Source of the DNA: Craterostigma plantagineum
Lineage: Eukaryota > Streptophyta > Magnoliopsida > Lamiales > Linderniaceae
Length of the DNA: 64,000 bases
Reading direction: 5' to 3'
NCBI GenBank assembly: GCA_027422505.1
Contig: JAPQWV010000670.1
Location: forward strand, 62,001-126,000
Of the stretch, positions 32,406-43,155 are shown in pieces; positions within the stretch are counted from its first letter, which is position 1; each line of letters opens with the position of its first letter. A program made the translations under genes and the position numbers. Below the pieces are notes generated by a model. The model worked only from the letters and a program-made list of their open reading frames with translations, did not search any database and was not told where the DNA came from.

Positions 32406-33261
32406 TTTTTTTTTTTTTGGGAAAATGGTCACTAAATAAATAAAAAGAGACACAGATCCGCTCAGAGAGCACAAAACCCACCGGTAACAGGCTACCAGCT
32501 CACATCCAAGGAAAAATGAAACATGTCCCTAGGGCAAAGCAAAAACAAGTCCAAACGCAACAACAAACAACAACCAAACATTTCCATCCATATCATCCAA
32601 CGTCAACGTGAGGATCGGCGTCAGCATCATTGTCCGTCGTCTCGAAAGTAGCAAGAACCTCAAACATGTTGTGATAGTGTGTCTCAATAACCTCGCTACC
32701 GGATGCATCGTCATTGCTAGGTCTACTCGAACGCTTATCATGTTCGAAAATAGGGGTAGAAGTGCGTTTCTTGCCGTCCCCCACAAGGCCCTCCATGTTG
32801 GCCGCCTCAGTAACAATGGCTTTACCTTTGGCAGCCAAGCGATTACCTTCTCGACTTGGAGGCGCCACCATAATCGGCCTTGTCGGCCGAGGCGCCTGGA
32901 TGTGAGTGTGGTTCTTGGCCGAGTTCTTAGGTGGTGGTTTCGGCCGGTTGGTAGGGCAAGCCGCGGTACTATGGGCCCAAGAGTCGCATGACGAGCACTT
33001 ACGAGGCCGCCACTCATATTCAACACTAACGGGCACAACACCCGAGGAGCCACCATCCTTAGTTGGGATGTGGACGTTGAACCGCTCAATCAAAGGGTCC
33101 GCCAGAGCAATTTCAATGCACACCCTAGCATACTCAAGGCGTTCCTCCCGAGCCATCACAGCGTCCGCAAATAGAGGCTTCCCAAGCACACTTGCAACGA
33201 TTCCCAAACCGGCTTGTGTCCAAAATTCCGTTGGGACGTTCCGAAGTCGAACCCAAAACCG
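32406..33261 (-). mobile_element. LINE copy with ORF1 joined directly to the 3' UTR (HAL1-like)
   Basis: Flanked by 15-bp duplications GCTAG plus T10 (32401-32415 and 33262-33276). It carries a poly(A) tail, a 3' UTR with the hairpin (32481-32498) and the C-terminal half of ORF1, with no trace of ORF2. The 5' end is truncated inside the DUF4283-like region. Confidence 0.88.
32593..33261 (-). pseudogene. LINE ORF1 fragment: DUF4283-like region plus CCHC knuckle
   Basis: Open on the minus strand from the 5' truncation to the stop at 32593. It reads SRFWVRLRNVPTEFWTQAGL and KPLFADAVMAREERLEYARV, the second half of the DUF4283-like RNA-binding fold of plant LINE ORF1. The zinc knuckle CSSCDSWAHSTAAC (CX2CX4HX4C, all ligands present) follows, then a Pro-rich/basic linker (RPKPPPKNSAK) and an acidic end (TTDNDADADPHVDVG). 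The start codon is missing, so it is 5'-truncated but otherwise unbroken. ORF1 coats LINE RNA. Confidence 0.88.
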
Positions 33262-33276
33262 GCTAGTTTTTTTTTT

Positions 33277-34547
33277 CAAAATTATTTGCACTAATTTCTT
33301 TCTGCTGTGTTTCTTGCTTTCCAATAAGTCGATGTAAAGCCAATGCTGATGGCACTACATCGAGGGGAGAAATGTGATATCCATGCACCGACGGGGAGTA
33401 AGTAATTTATTAATTAAATGTTTTAAGATTCTCGATAGGCATATTATTTAGGGGGAGTTTGGGGTAACTATTCCAAAGTTCCAATTGAGGGGGAGTAATT
33501 ATTTTCGCTTAAAGAAAAATTAAGAGTTACACAAGTCCCTCAGAAATGCGAAAAACAATCTCCAAATACATAATATAAGTAGAAAAAGCTCTCAAAACAT
33601 TCTCAACGAGCTTTCATGAACTCTCAAAATACTCAAAACAATCTCAAACGCTAGCACGTCCAATGAGTGCCCAAAACAGAACAGCAAGTAAGACGACGAT
33701 TAAGCACAACAGAAGAAAAATAAGAAACGCTAGTTTATCCATATTGCGCTCAAAGTTACACCTTAACTCCACATGTTCCTCAGATTCATATACTTGCTGC
33801 TGCATCCAGTCCATTTATCCATATGAAATGTGAGAGTTAGGTTGCAACAAATTATGTAATTACGAATTTGGTTCGAGTTCTGTCTATTTATAGGCACAAT
33901 ATGAACAATAACATCATTAATGCTCCAACCAACATAATCAATAGTACAGACGAATTTTTGACTTAAGGGTTCATCGCCGTGAAAGAAAGTGATGTTTTAT
34001 TTGTCGATATTCGAAGTTTGATTCAGATAAATCAATTTTGAAAAACCCACAGATTTGATATTTTTACGATTGAGGGATCGTATTAATATTCTTGGACCAA
34101 AAATTTATATTAAATTTTTCAATAGAAAATGTTGTTTTCAGAAATGACTTTCGCATTTTTTTTATATATCTTAGGTCACTTTCAAAATTTCATCGCAAAA
34201 TCAATTATTAGACTTTTCAAAATTCTTAAGATCGCGAACTTCACTTTAGAATTTGTTTTGCGACCCAAATCTACAGGCCCACGAAGATTCGCAGACCATA
34301 ATTGTTTGCGAATCGAAAACTCAATTCGTAATTTGCGAACTTCACCTCGTGATATCTCATGTCATTCGCGAATTCATTCAATTCGCGAACCCATAATTCG
34401 TGAGTTTGTTCAATATCCTTTTAACTAGTTCGCGATTTACCAAATCCCTGATTTGCGAACTTCATTCAAAATTTTGCTTTTGTCACAATTCACGAACTCT
34501 TAGTGGGCCTTTCTTAACTAAAATTTCGCGGCCCATATTTAACCCAA
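33277..34547 (+). repeat. Post-pol spacer and motif array of element C (5' part)
   Basis: GGGGAG purine boxes occur near 33390, 33452 and 33490. From about 34190 the DNA becomes dense in TTCGCGAA-type words (GATCGCGAACTTCAC, ATTCGCGAATTCATTC, TTCGCGAACCC). No ORF. Confidence 0.65.
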
Positions 34548-36685
34548 TTTTTTTTTTTGGTGTAGGGTCCCTTATATATATATAAAAGTGTACAAAGTGA
34601 GTGGGAGATCAACTCCACACAGCCAACCAGTAACAGGCTACTGGGCAAACACAAACGACAACCGTATATTATCTAGGATACAAGTCTACCAAGCTACTCG
34701 CCACAATCTGCGAATAGCATTCCGCTGAAGCTCATACTTAGCGGGCGTACAACTAATCCTCATAGTAACCAACGCAAGCACGCATCCGACGATTCGATGA
34801 GGGGGGGTGATAAGCCCCTTCCGCCATCTTCTGTTCCGTGCCTGCCAGATGTGATAGACGAGCGAAGCTAAAATATGGCATGACGCAGCATGGAGAAGGT
34901 GCCTCCCCCGCCAGCGAGCCGACGCCCATCTAATGCCCGCATGCCAATCGGGTATCGGCCACGGCCATCTAATCCTCCTCCTAAGCAGGCGAATGCACTG
35001 ACGCGAGAATGCACATTCGAAGAACAGGTGCTGTGCCGTCTCATAATGCAGCTCATCACATAATACACATGCTGGTGTGCCTGCCCTCTGAGCCACCCAT
35101 GGCTTGTCCCTCGTTGCCAAGCGCTCCTGTATGCCAAGCCAGAGGATAAACTCATGTCTTGGAACCTTCAATGGCCCCCCAAAAAGGACCGCCCACGGCA
35201 CAGGTGATCGTCTGTACCTAATCGCCTCTCTGGCCAAACAAGACGTCATGTTACCATCAGCCGCCCCAGTCCAAATTATAGTATCCTGACTCCCCACATC
35301 CACCGGTGGAAGCAGACGACTAATCTCCATGTACTCCAATGTTCCTTGCCCTGGCCAGTTCCATCCCTGCGCATTGATAACAACACTCAACCTTGAGTCA
35401 GATGGCAGCCCCATCGCAAGGGGGCCACGAGGAAAACGCTCCAGTAATGGTGTAGGCAGCACCAAGGATCCTTCCACAACCATAGCGTAGACCCGTCTCC
35501 AATCCTGAATGTGACCAGAGGCCGAATCAGTGGTCTAAGTTGCAAAAGCTTCCTCCAGCTCCAAGAGTGGTTCGCCGAAACAGGGAGATCCCATATTGAA
35601 CGTGAAGATAGTCGCGTCCTATATAACCAAGCCACCCAAATCGAGTCAGGCGTTTTACGCAGCACACTCCATAGCATCTTCATCAGGAGCGCTTTATTAT
35701 CAGCGGTAATAGATCTCAGCCCGATTCCCCCCTCAGCCACGGGTAAGCACAGCACCTCCCATGTCACCTTCGCAGATGAGCCCCCCCATAAGAATGTCCT
35801 AAAGCGAGTTTCCAAAGCCCTGACAACACCCTTAGGTAATAAGAACACTCCAGACCAATACACATGCAAGGCCTGGAGTACCGACTTAATCAGTTGTAGA
35901 CGACCGGCATACGACAGAGAGCGATTAAGCCAAGATCCAAGGCGTTGGTCCACCCGTTGCAATAATGGTGCACAGTCTCCAATTGAGAGGCGAGAGGCAA
36001 TGAGAGGTACCCCCAAGTACCGAACGGGTAGACGTCCCACTCGAAAGCCCATAAGCGACTGCAGCTGCGATGTCAATCCTTCAGCCCGGCGCGAAAGGTA
36101 CATCTCACTTTGTCTGGGTTTGGTTGTAACCCTGACAATGTCGCAAACCGCCCCAATGCATCCTTTAGTACTCCAATCGACTCCACATCCGCATTACTAA
36201 AAAGCAGCAAATCATCAGCAAACGCTAACGAAGCCAGACCCAGCGCCTCACACCTCTAGTGATACCGAAATCGTGGTGCCTCAGATATGCAGATGGATAT
36301 CAGCCCATGAAGCACCTCCATGACCAAGGTGAAGAGATACGGCGAGATGGGGTCGCCCTGTCTGATTCCCCTCCTCCCCTCAAAAAACCCGACCACCTGT
36401 CCATTCAGATTCAGCGAGAAAGTGGTCGTCGTCAAGCACGAACGGATCCATCCAATGTATGTTGGATGAAATCCCATGGCTTCAAGAACCGCCAACAAGA
36501 AGGTCCATTCCACCTTATCGTAAGCCTTTGCTAGGTCCACCTTAAACATCGCCCTCGGCGGGCGACCCTTGGAGTTGTATCCAAGGCAGAGCTCCTGTGC
36601 CAGAAGAATGTTATCGCTAATGCGACGGCCAGGAATGAAAGCCGTCTGTGTCTCATGGACTAAACCTGGCAAAGAAGGCTTTATC
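34548..36685 (-). mobile_element. 5'-truncated LINE in element C spacer
   Basis: Poly(A) at 34548-34558 (T run), 3' UTR hairpin CCAGTAACAGGCTACTGG at 34627-34644, and ORF2 from mid-RT to the zf-RVT end. The 5' end is truncated near 36685 next to an A run. Target duplications were not recognised. Closest relative in the window is the LINE at 23180-25765. Confidence 0.9.
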
Positions 36686-36687
36686 AA
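34686..36687 (-). pseudogene. LINE ORF2 fragment: RT (partial) and zf-RVT
   Basis: RT starts at TAFIPGRRISDNILLAQEL and includes KVDLAKAYDKVEW and RQGDPISPYLF. A stop replaces Trp after PRFRYH near 36255, then FADDLLLF follows (~36210). Frameshifts occur near 36100 and 35450. The zf-RVT domain is intact in motif: CVLCDELHYETAQHLFFEC. It ends RRLWRVAW with the stop at 34686. One stop and two frameshifts over 2 kb make it more decayed than the copy at 23321. Confidence 0.9.
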
Positions 36688-36689
36688 AA

Positions 36690-37507
36690 AAAAAAAAGAA
36701 ATTCCCTTTATCTAATTTGCGATATCCCTAAATCAGATTTTACGAACCCTAAAATTTTCAATATCTCTCAAAACGTGTCGAACTCAACAAAGCTTCTCAG
36801 ATTTCCGTTGCCGTGCTTTTCCGTCCACACATTCTCACACACTCACAGATCTCGTTGAGGTAAGGAAGAAACAGTCTTTAAAAATCTTAGTAGTCTGTGT
36901 GTTTGATCTTCTGGTTTTTTTTTTCATTTTGTTTCATAATATGTTTAGATTTCATCGTGAAAATGAGTAAGAATTGTGTAGACTGGAATTTTGAATGTCG
37001 ATTTTGAATTAAGTTTTCTGCGAATAAGGGTTTCTGGGTGTTCTTCGAAATTTCACTTTTTGATCTTTCGGTTTCCTATTCGCGAATTTAAAATGTTTTT
37101 TTTTGCGAATCAATTCGTAGAATAGATTCGTAAAATGAATTCGTAAAATGAGTTAGCAAAATGAATTCGCAGGTTAAAGTTGACTGTTTGACCAACTAAA
37201 ATTCTATGAATTCGAAATTCGCAAACTGCCATTTTCTCCGGATGTAATTCGCGAACCAATGATTCGCGTGTTGAGTTTGATCTGGTCAATTCGCAAACTG
37301 TCGAATTCCTTTTTTTAAAAACTGCGAATTAAATCTCCTCAGCTTTCAAACTAATTCACGAAACTAACTTAGTGAAATTTTGAGGAACTTCATTTTTAAC
37401 AGACCCGCACATCATCAAGTTCGCAAAACCGTATGTTCAAATTCAAATTGAAATTAACTCGCAAAACCAATTTTGAAAAGACCGACGAGAAATACTCAAG
37501 AACAGCC
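36690..37507 (+). repeat. Motif array between LINE and ORF3 in element C
   Basis: Continuation of the TTCGCGAA-type spacer (TTTGCGATATCC, ATTCGCGAATTT, GATTCGCGTGTTG, AATTCGTAAAATGAATTCG). It contains a 5'-UTR-like CT-rich stretch near 36820-36930. No ORF before the probable ORF3 ATG at 37508. Confidence 0.65.
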
Positions 37508-40269
37508 ATGCCAATTCCACTAGAATTACTATCCCTCGCCAGCCCAGACAAAATCGAAGCCTACAGACACAAATACAATGTGTATATCCCCATGACTCTG
37601 GAAAACCCCCCCGAGTCTGTCCCAGGGGATAATGAGAGAGAGAGGGAACGAGTGAGGCCCTGTGAGAACCCATAGAACAACAGATAGTACCTCAACCATC
37701 CCAACCGACCCAACAACTACTCATTACTGATCAACCTCACGAGGAACGACCATCAACAGAGCAACCAGAACCAAATCAACAAATTGTCGTTCCCGTGTTA
37801 GAAACGATCCAAATTACCCAGTCAGATACAGCCGAGTCACCCCCTAGGATAGGAGACGCCGCAGTCGACCCAACGGCGCAAACGTAACCTGCACCAGACC
37901 ATTCACCTGCCTCCCAACGGGCACGTGTCTCAAAATCCCCAGAACCTCCCCAAATACCTGTCCCCTCGGCTCCTGTGTCCACTCCACAGCAAATAATCAC
38001 CATCCCTACGACACAGCCCGAGTCTCAGCCTGTCCCTCAGGCATCAACGCCCATAGAAGAGCCTCAGATTGAGGCCCTTCGAGGATTGGACGGAAGCCTC
38101 ACGGATGATGATGATCTCAGCAGCACAGCATCCGAGAGCCACCGACCAGAACCTAGTTCTGGACGAGTGCTAACGGGAAGTGGCCCCGGTGAAAGCTCCA
38201 CGCAAGCCCATCTTATCGATGTGCCCATAACGACCCGAGCACCATCTTCTAAAGATGTGTCGCAAGGAGAGGTCGGAAGACCCGTGGAAACTGAAGTCCA
38301 CCAGACTTCGGTTGACGAGGGCCACCGTCCAGAACCTAGTTCTGAACGTGTGATAACGGCTAACCCAACAAGCGCCGGTGCACAATCCACAACTCCTCAA
38401 GCTGTGACGATGCCCTACCTAGATAATTGTCTTTTTGAGTTCCTTGAATCCGTCACCTTACCCCGGGTTCGAGGACTCATTAAGGATGCCATGCAATCAG
38501 CCTCCACGGACAAAGGAAAGGCACCCGTGGGAGAACAGCCGTCACAGCCTCGTCTCATCTCACTACCACCACCACGAGTATCTCCTGAACCCAGTCCATA
38601 CAACATGCCTCTACTTGAGCTCTTCGACGTAGGTATCTCCCGAATTATCGAACTCGACAATCAGCGGACTCCGGACGAAGAAGATTTCTACAAAAAGCTG
38701 ATTAAAGGCGGAATCATACCTGACCCATCCACATGTAGCCAGGAAGGCTCAAGATAGAAACGTCGTCATGACTATCCTGACGACCAGGATCGTCCTGAGG
38801 GGGAGAAGAGACCAAGAATCATGTATCCGGTCACTCGCGGCGGACGAGGACACGGGGTTCTAACTTGGAGGCGGTTCTTCCCGACAATCCAACCCACCAC
38901 CAAGGTCCTCTAGGGGCAGACAAGCCACGCCAGGGCCGAACCAGACAATTTCCCTTGGCGAAGTCGAATCTGGCTCCTTGAGGATTTCCACCCAATCAGT
39001 CCAAACAACCACAACCCCACATCTCACAAGCCAGATAAGTCCCCAAACTTCCATCCCATCCCTTCAGATCGATAATCCAGACACCTCAGTCGAAGAACTT
39101 TACAATCCACATGATGTTGTGGAGAGGTACATCTTTGGCGAGGAATGGAGAACTCATCCTGATAATCCAATTATGGCCAGAAACCTTATGGACAATGCTA
39201 GATACTTTCTCTCGAAAGCTAACATTAGTCTAATTCGCCTTGAAGATGAGGAGCTCGAGGAAGGAGAAGACTACGAAGCAGAGATACCCGAACTTCCAGA
39301 ACTTCTACAACACACGGTCATAGACGAGGATTGCCCTCCAGATACACACAAAGGAATAGACGAGCTACAACTTCCATGGAAAAATGTGAAGGTTAATGCT
39401 CCTTATCAAGAAGAAATACGAAGGAAAATCTGGAGGAGGGAAGATAAGATCTTGAAGGTGGATGAGCTTGACCTCAGAGGTTTAACGCATTTCCCACGAT
39501 CAAAAGCCGTTCAGTACCTGCTGTCTATCCGTCGAACACTGATGTTCAGAGGAAAAGGAACGAACGTCGATGATCTCCGAAGACTTGAGGCAAAACGACC
39601 CAGAATCAAACAAATTCTGACTGTTCGAAAGGAGCGATTTGGAGACATTGATTTCCCTATTTACATTGTACGACGTGAAGATAATTCAGCTGAAGAACTG
39701 AATGAAGGGGATCTCTCCTATCTCAGAGGTGAAGACATTGACCAATTAGTAGGGGATTATAGGAGGCTTGGAGTACTCAGGACTCCAGAATTAAGGATGG
39801 GCTATGCTTCATTAAAAAGCTTCATGTTGCGTCAAGTCAAGTTCAACTCTACACATGACCTCCAAATGGCACTTGAAAGCAACATAAAAAGAGTGAATCT
39901 CACGAAGCCGTCCTTTGAAGCACCTGAGTCAGAGAGCTACGGAGAAGGCCATATCTTTGATGGAGAAGACCCTTCAGTAATCTACATCAATTACAAGGGA
40001 GAAAAGAGACTGATGAGAACTTCAGAAATCCACAAGTTCTGTGATGGACTCCGTATTATTCTTGCTAAGCTCAAGAGGATCGTAGAGGAATGAGAGAAGT
40101 AGAATCTGAAGTACAAGAGAAGTATCATAAGATGATCGAAATCATCTCCGACAAAATCTCCTTTCGTAGAAGATTGAGATCATATGAATTAAGACTTGGA
40201 CTCAGAAGATCAGCCTACGAACTTCTGGAACCTCGGCCTCCTCCTCGCTCAAAGAAAAAGAAGACTTGA
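37508..40269 (+). pseudogene. Copia extra ORF3 (element C)
   Basis: It probably starts at ATG 37508 (MPIPLELLSLASPDKIEAYR). After frame breaks come a Pro/Ser/Thr/Gln-rich linker (37680-38750) holding an internal duplication (SHRPEPSSGRV at ~38134, GHRPEPSSERV at ~38320), a conserved RPEGEKRPR box (~38790) and a 371-codon frame (38978-40093). The latter has RYIFGEEWRTHP, EDEELEEGEDYEAEIPE, HDLQMALESNIKRVNLT and LMRTSEIHKFCDG. A frameshift near 40090 leads to LRSYELRLGLRRSAYELL and a basic tail (PPPRSKKKKT) with TGA at 40267-40269. Length and order match elements A and B. Function unknown; not Env-like, as no hydrophobic segment is seen. Confidence 0.8.
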
Positions 40270-40304
40270 AGACTTAGATAGGTTTATTTGTAATTTGGAC
40301 ACTT

Positions 40305-40313
40305 AGGGGGGAA
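40305..40313 (+). promoter_or_regulatory. Polypurine tract of element C
   Basis: AGGGGGGAA immediately precedes the TG of the 3' LTR. Confidence 0.88.
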
Positions 40314-40616
40314 TGTTAGGAATATTTTAGAAGTGTCTAAAATATTTGGTCTAAGTCTCGTTTGTTCTTTACTATGTTTTTTACACGTTTTACTTCGGTT
40401 AGATGGGTTGTAGTTGTAATGGGTCTGTTAGGGGCCCAATGGGCTTAAATACCTTACAAGGTATTTAAGCTTAAACCCTAACTATCAATAATCAAGTTTT
40501 CCATTATTCAAATCTCTAAAAACACACATACGCCTCCAAAGCACTATTCACAGAAAATCTCAAAGCTTTAATCCATTGAAGTTAATCTGTGCTTTTTGGA
40601 TATTCTGGACTTTACA
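40314..40616 (+). repeat. 3' LTR of element C (303 bp)
   Basis: Aligns end to end with 22181-22477. It retains the palindrome around the TATA-like core (arms 40443-40455 and 40458-40470); the two-base centre changed from AA to AC while both arms stayed intact. Followed by target duplication GGCTT. Confidence 0.95.
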
Positions 40617-40621
40617 GGCTT

Positions 40622-41032
40622 GTTGCGAAATCGACCTATTGCGAAAATACATGTTTGGAAACTCATATGTTTCAAAATTTTGATAACATTTTGCAGAAAC
40701 TAATTGGTTTCGAAAATAGCTTTCAAAAAATTCTGACTTTGCTTTCGGAAATTAATTTTGAATGTTCCTTTCGAAAAGTTGACCTGTTGCGAAAATATGC
40801 ATGTTTCGAAAATTAATTTCGAAAGACTCTAAAATCTACTTCATCATGCTTCGACTGAATTCTTCCCCATCTCAATTACAAATCGAAAATTCCTTGGAAC
40901 CCATATATCCCAAATTTGAGCCTCAATCGATCAAACTAAATTCCAAGAATTTCACAGCTTTTGTCATTCCCCGCGTCTTCTCTTTCTTGCCTAGAAAGTT
41001 TTAAAATTTCAGCAAATTCATATCATCACATG
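40622..41032. repeat. TTTCGAAAA-motif array, right flank of element C
   Basis: GTTGCGAAATCG, TTTCGAAAATAGC, CTTTCGAAAAGTTG and TTTCGAAAATTAATTTCG mirror the left flank (21722-22180). The motif density drops after about 40850. Interpreted as the other half of the array into which C inserted. Confidence 0.6.
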
Positions 41033-42071
41033 TAGACCTGGGTAATGGGACGTGTCAACCCAGACCCGGCCCAAAATCGGCCCACGGAACCGGTCCAAAA
41101 CCGGAACCGATAAATCTGGTTCTGGAACCGGTAACCGGTCCATTATATGGGTTGGGCCGGTTTCGAGTTCTTACCGGTTCCCGGTACCGTTCCATGGTTC
41201 CGGTTCCGGTTCGGAACCGGAACCGACCCAACTAGCCGTTGGGCAACGTATCTTTATTATTTTTTAATTCGAAAAATACCCTAAAATGACCATTTTACCC
41301 CCCAAACCAAAAATATATAAATACTACCTCATTTAATCATTTTAACTCACAATTACATCCAAATCTCTCCCTATCTCTCCCAAAAAACTCTCTAAAAATC
41401 ATCATCATCATTATTATTAATATTATTAGCAATAATAATTATTTTATTTACACTACTATACTACACACGCTCACTTATTATTACAAAAATTATAATTATA
41501 ATTATTATTATATTATACTAATGGCGTCGTCATCGAGAAATCCTAATCTGAGCAATGAAGATGAGTTTATGATTTTAGGTCACGACGATACGTTTCGGGG
41601 AAATGCCGACACCGACGAGGAGACTGATGTACCGGAACCGACGATGGCGACGGACGAGGGACCGATCCAAGCTTCTACGGCGACTACAAGAAGAAAACAC
41701 CAACCGCGTGGTCGACGGTCTAAGGTATGGAATTATTTCGACTTAGAAATGGACAAAAATAATCCCGCCGTAGGAATCGCTTGTAAAGTATGTCATCATC
41801 CCTATCAATTTAAGTCCGGCCCGAATCAAGGTGGGACGGGCTCGATGAAAAAACACCTTCAGAGGGCGCATAATTTCGACTATGGTCTAGATAACAACAA
41901 ATAAATGTAGGAACATGTAGGAATTTTGTTATTACTCGGGAAATTTCTAAGAAATCCTTAGTTAAATTCGTAGTAATGTGTGAAGAACCCTTTTGCATTG
42001 CGGAAAGTGAAGGGTTTATCGAGTTCACGAATACGATACAACCCGGATTCCATAACATGACCCGTAAAACC
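41033..42071 (+). mobile_element. hAT transposon, 5' part, cut by copia element D
   Basis: Starts at a hAT-like terminus TAGACCTGGGTAATGGG, followed by a GGTTCCGGAACCGG-rich subterminal region (41090-41230), an AT-rich 5' UTR and a transposase start at 41521. The transposase is interrupted at 42071/42072 by a copia LTR. The 3' half and right terminus are not in the window. It is not the source of the small hAT at 19551 as judged by TIR sequence, but is the same class. Confidence 0.82.
41521..42071 (+). pseudogene. hAT transposase N-terminus with BED zinc finger
   Basis: ATG 41521 opens an acidic N-terminus, a basic patch (RRKHQPRGRRSK) and a BED finger: the aromatic WNYF at res. 70-73, Cys88 and Cys91, and His112 and His117, within IACKVCHHPYQFKSG and GSMKKHLQRAH. 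BED fingers bind the element's own ends. A stop occurs at 41902-41904; coding resumes in another frame at 41913 (EISKKSLVKFVVMCEEPF, AESEGFIEFTNTIQPGF), which matches the start of the hAT RNase-H-like region. It is lost at the copia insertion. Confidence 0.88.
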
Positions 42072-42422
42072 TGTAGAATATCGATTTAGTTGTGCTTTGG
42101 TTTAATTAGCTATCCTTGTAATTAGGGGCTTTTATTGTATTTGTCCTTAGTTTTGGACTTAGTATGTTATTTATACCAAGTATGTTTGGTATAAATAGAT
42201 GTACAAACATTGTGATTAATGAGAAGATATTAGAAATTGATCTGAAAGGCTTGCAATTCGATTTCTAGAGAGAGAAACACAAGAAATCTTCTCACTCTAA
42301 ACGAAATTCTCTCTCGAGCTCTCAACGAAGGTTTTCGATCGAAATTCGTTTCTCAATAATTCTAATCGATAACCTTAAAATTCATGTCTAGGATCATAGA
42401 GTTGACTAACTACGACCTAACA
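42072..42422 (+). repeat. 5' LTR of element D (351 bp)
   Basis: TGTAGAATATCG to CCTAACA; collinear with 8575-8923. TATA box TATAAATA (42190-42197) sits in the right arm of the perfect 12-bp inverted repeat 42168-42179/42186-42197. The left neighbour is interrupted hAT transposase. Confidence 0.92.
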
Positions 42423-42424
42423 AT

Positions 42425-42436
42425 TGGTGTCAGAGA
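42425..42436 (+). promoter_or_regulatory. Primer-binding site of element D
   Basis: TTGGTGTCAGAG, three bases past the LTR, differs from the plant initiator-Met site (TGGTATCAGAG core) by one base. Confidence 0.88.
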
Positions 42437-43155
42437 AGATTCGTTGTGTTCTGAACCTAATTGGATTGAAATTTGAGTTCGGGTACTGTTCCATCGAAGA
42501 ACAGTTTGGCGCGAATTTCGATTTCGATCTAATAGCTCAATTATGTGCTTAATTGGTATGAATGTGATGTTTTTGTTCTCGTTTTAGTGATATGAGTTGA
42601 TTGCAATTAGATTCGTTGCGGTTTGAACTTCAATTTAGCAGATTTGATTTGATCTGAGAAGTTACTGTTCGCGCGAAGAACAATTTGAACAAGTATGGAT
42701 TTTTCTTAAATTCGATATATTTTGCTTCATGACGTGTTTAATGACCTATTCGTGCGTAGTCAGTAGTAGATTTCGAGTAAATACTTGTAATTTCACGGTC
42801 TAATTCATCGTTTTTGCTTGAACCAGTGTTAATTTCATTCTGTGATTTTTTACGATCATCTTAATTTTTCTCACTAGGTTCTTCGATTAGGTTAATTTCT
42901 CAATAAAAAAACTCTGCGCGAGAATTTTTCTCGATCAGAAAATACAAAGTCAGACGTAAAGCCGTCTTTATCAAGAACGACTTTAGTAGAAAAATTTCTC
43001 GAGCATTACTAAGCGAAAAACTTTTTCGACGAAGACTAATTTTGACCTTGGCACGCGCAAAACTTTCCGTCGGAAAACTTTTTCGGTCAGACTTTCAAAG
43101 TTTGACTAAGCGAAAATCATTTGCATCCGAGAAACTTTTCCAGTCAACGAATTTA

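Larger units (their letters stand above)
22181..40616 (+). mobile_element. Complete copia element C with nested LINEs (18.4 kb)
   Basis: LTRs (22181-22477, 40314-40616) are flanked by perfect 5-bp duplications GGCTT (22176-22180 and 40617-40621). In order it holds PBS, motif-rich leader, gag, protease, integrase, reverse transcriptase, RNase H, spacer, ORF3, PPT. Four LINE insertions (23180-25765, 30851-30997, 32406-33261, 34548-36685) account for about 5.7 kb, leaving a native element near 12.7 kb. LTRs differ by about 8 substitutions and 2 small indels by eye. Many stops and frameshifts show it is dead. Confidence 0.95.

Noticed and set aside
37443..38660. Minus-strand ORFs across ORF3-C
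   Set aside because: Shadows of the plus-strand Ser/Pro-rich linker; the plus strand aligns with ORF3 of A and B.
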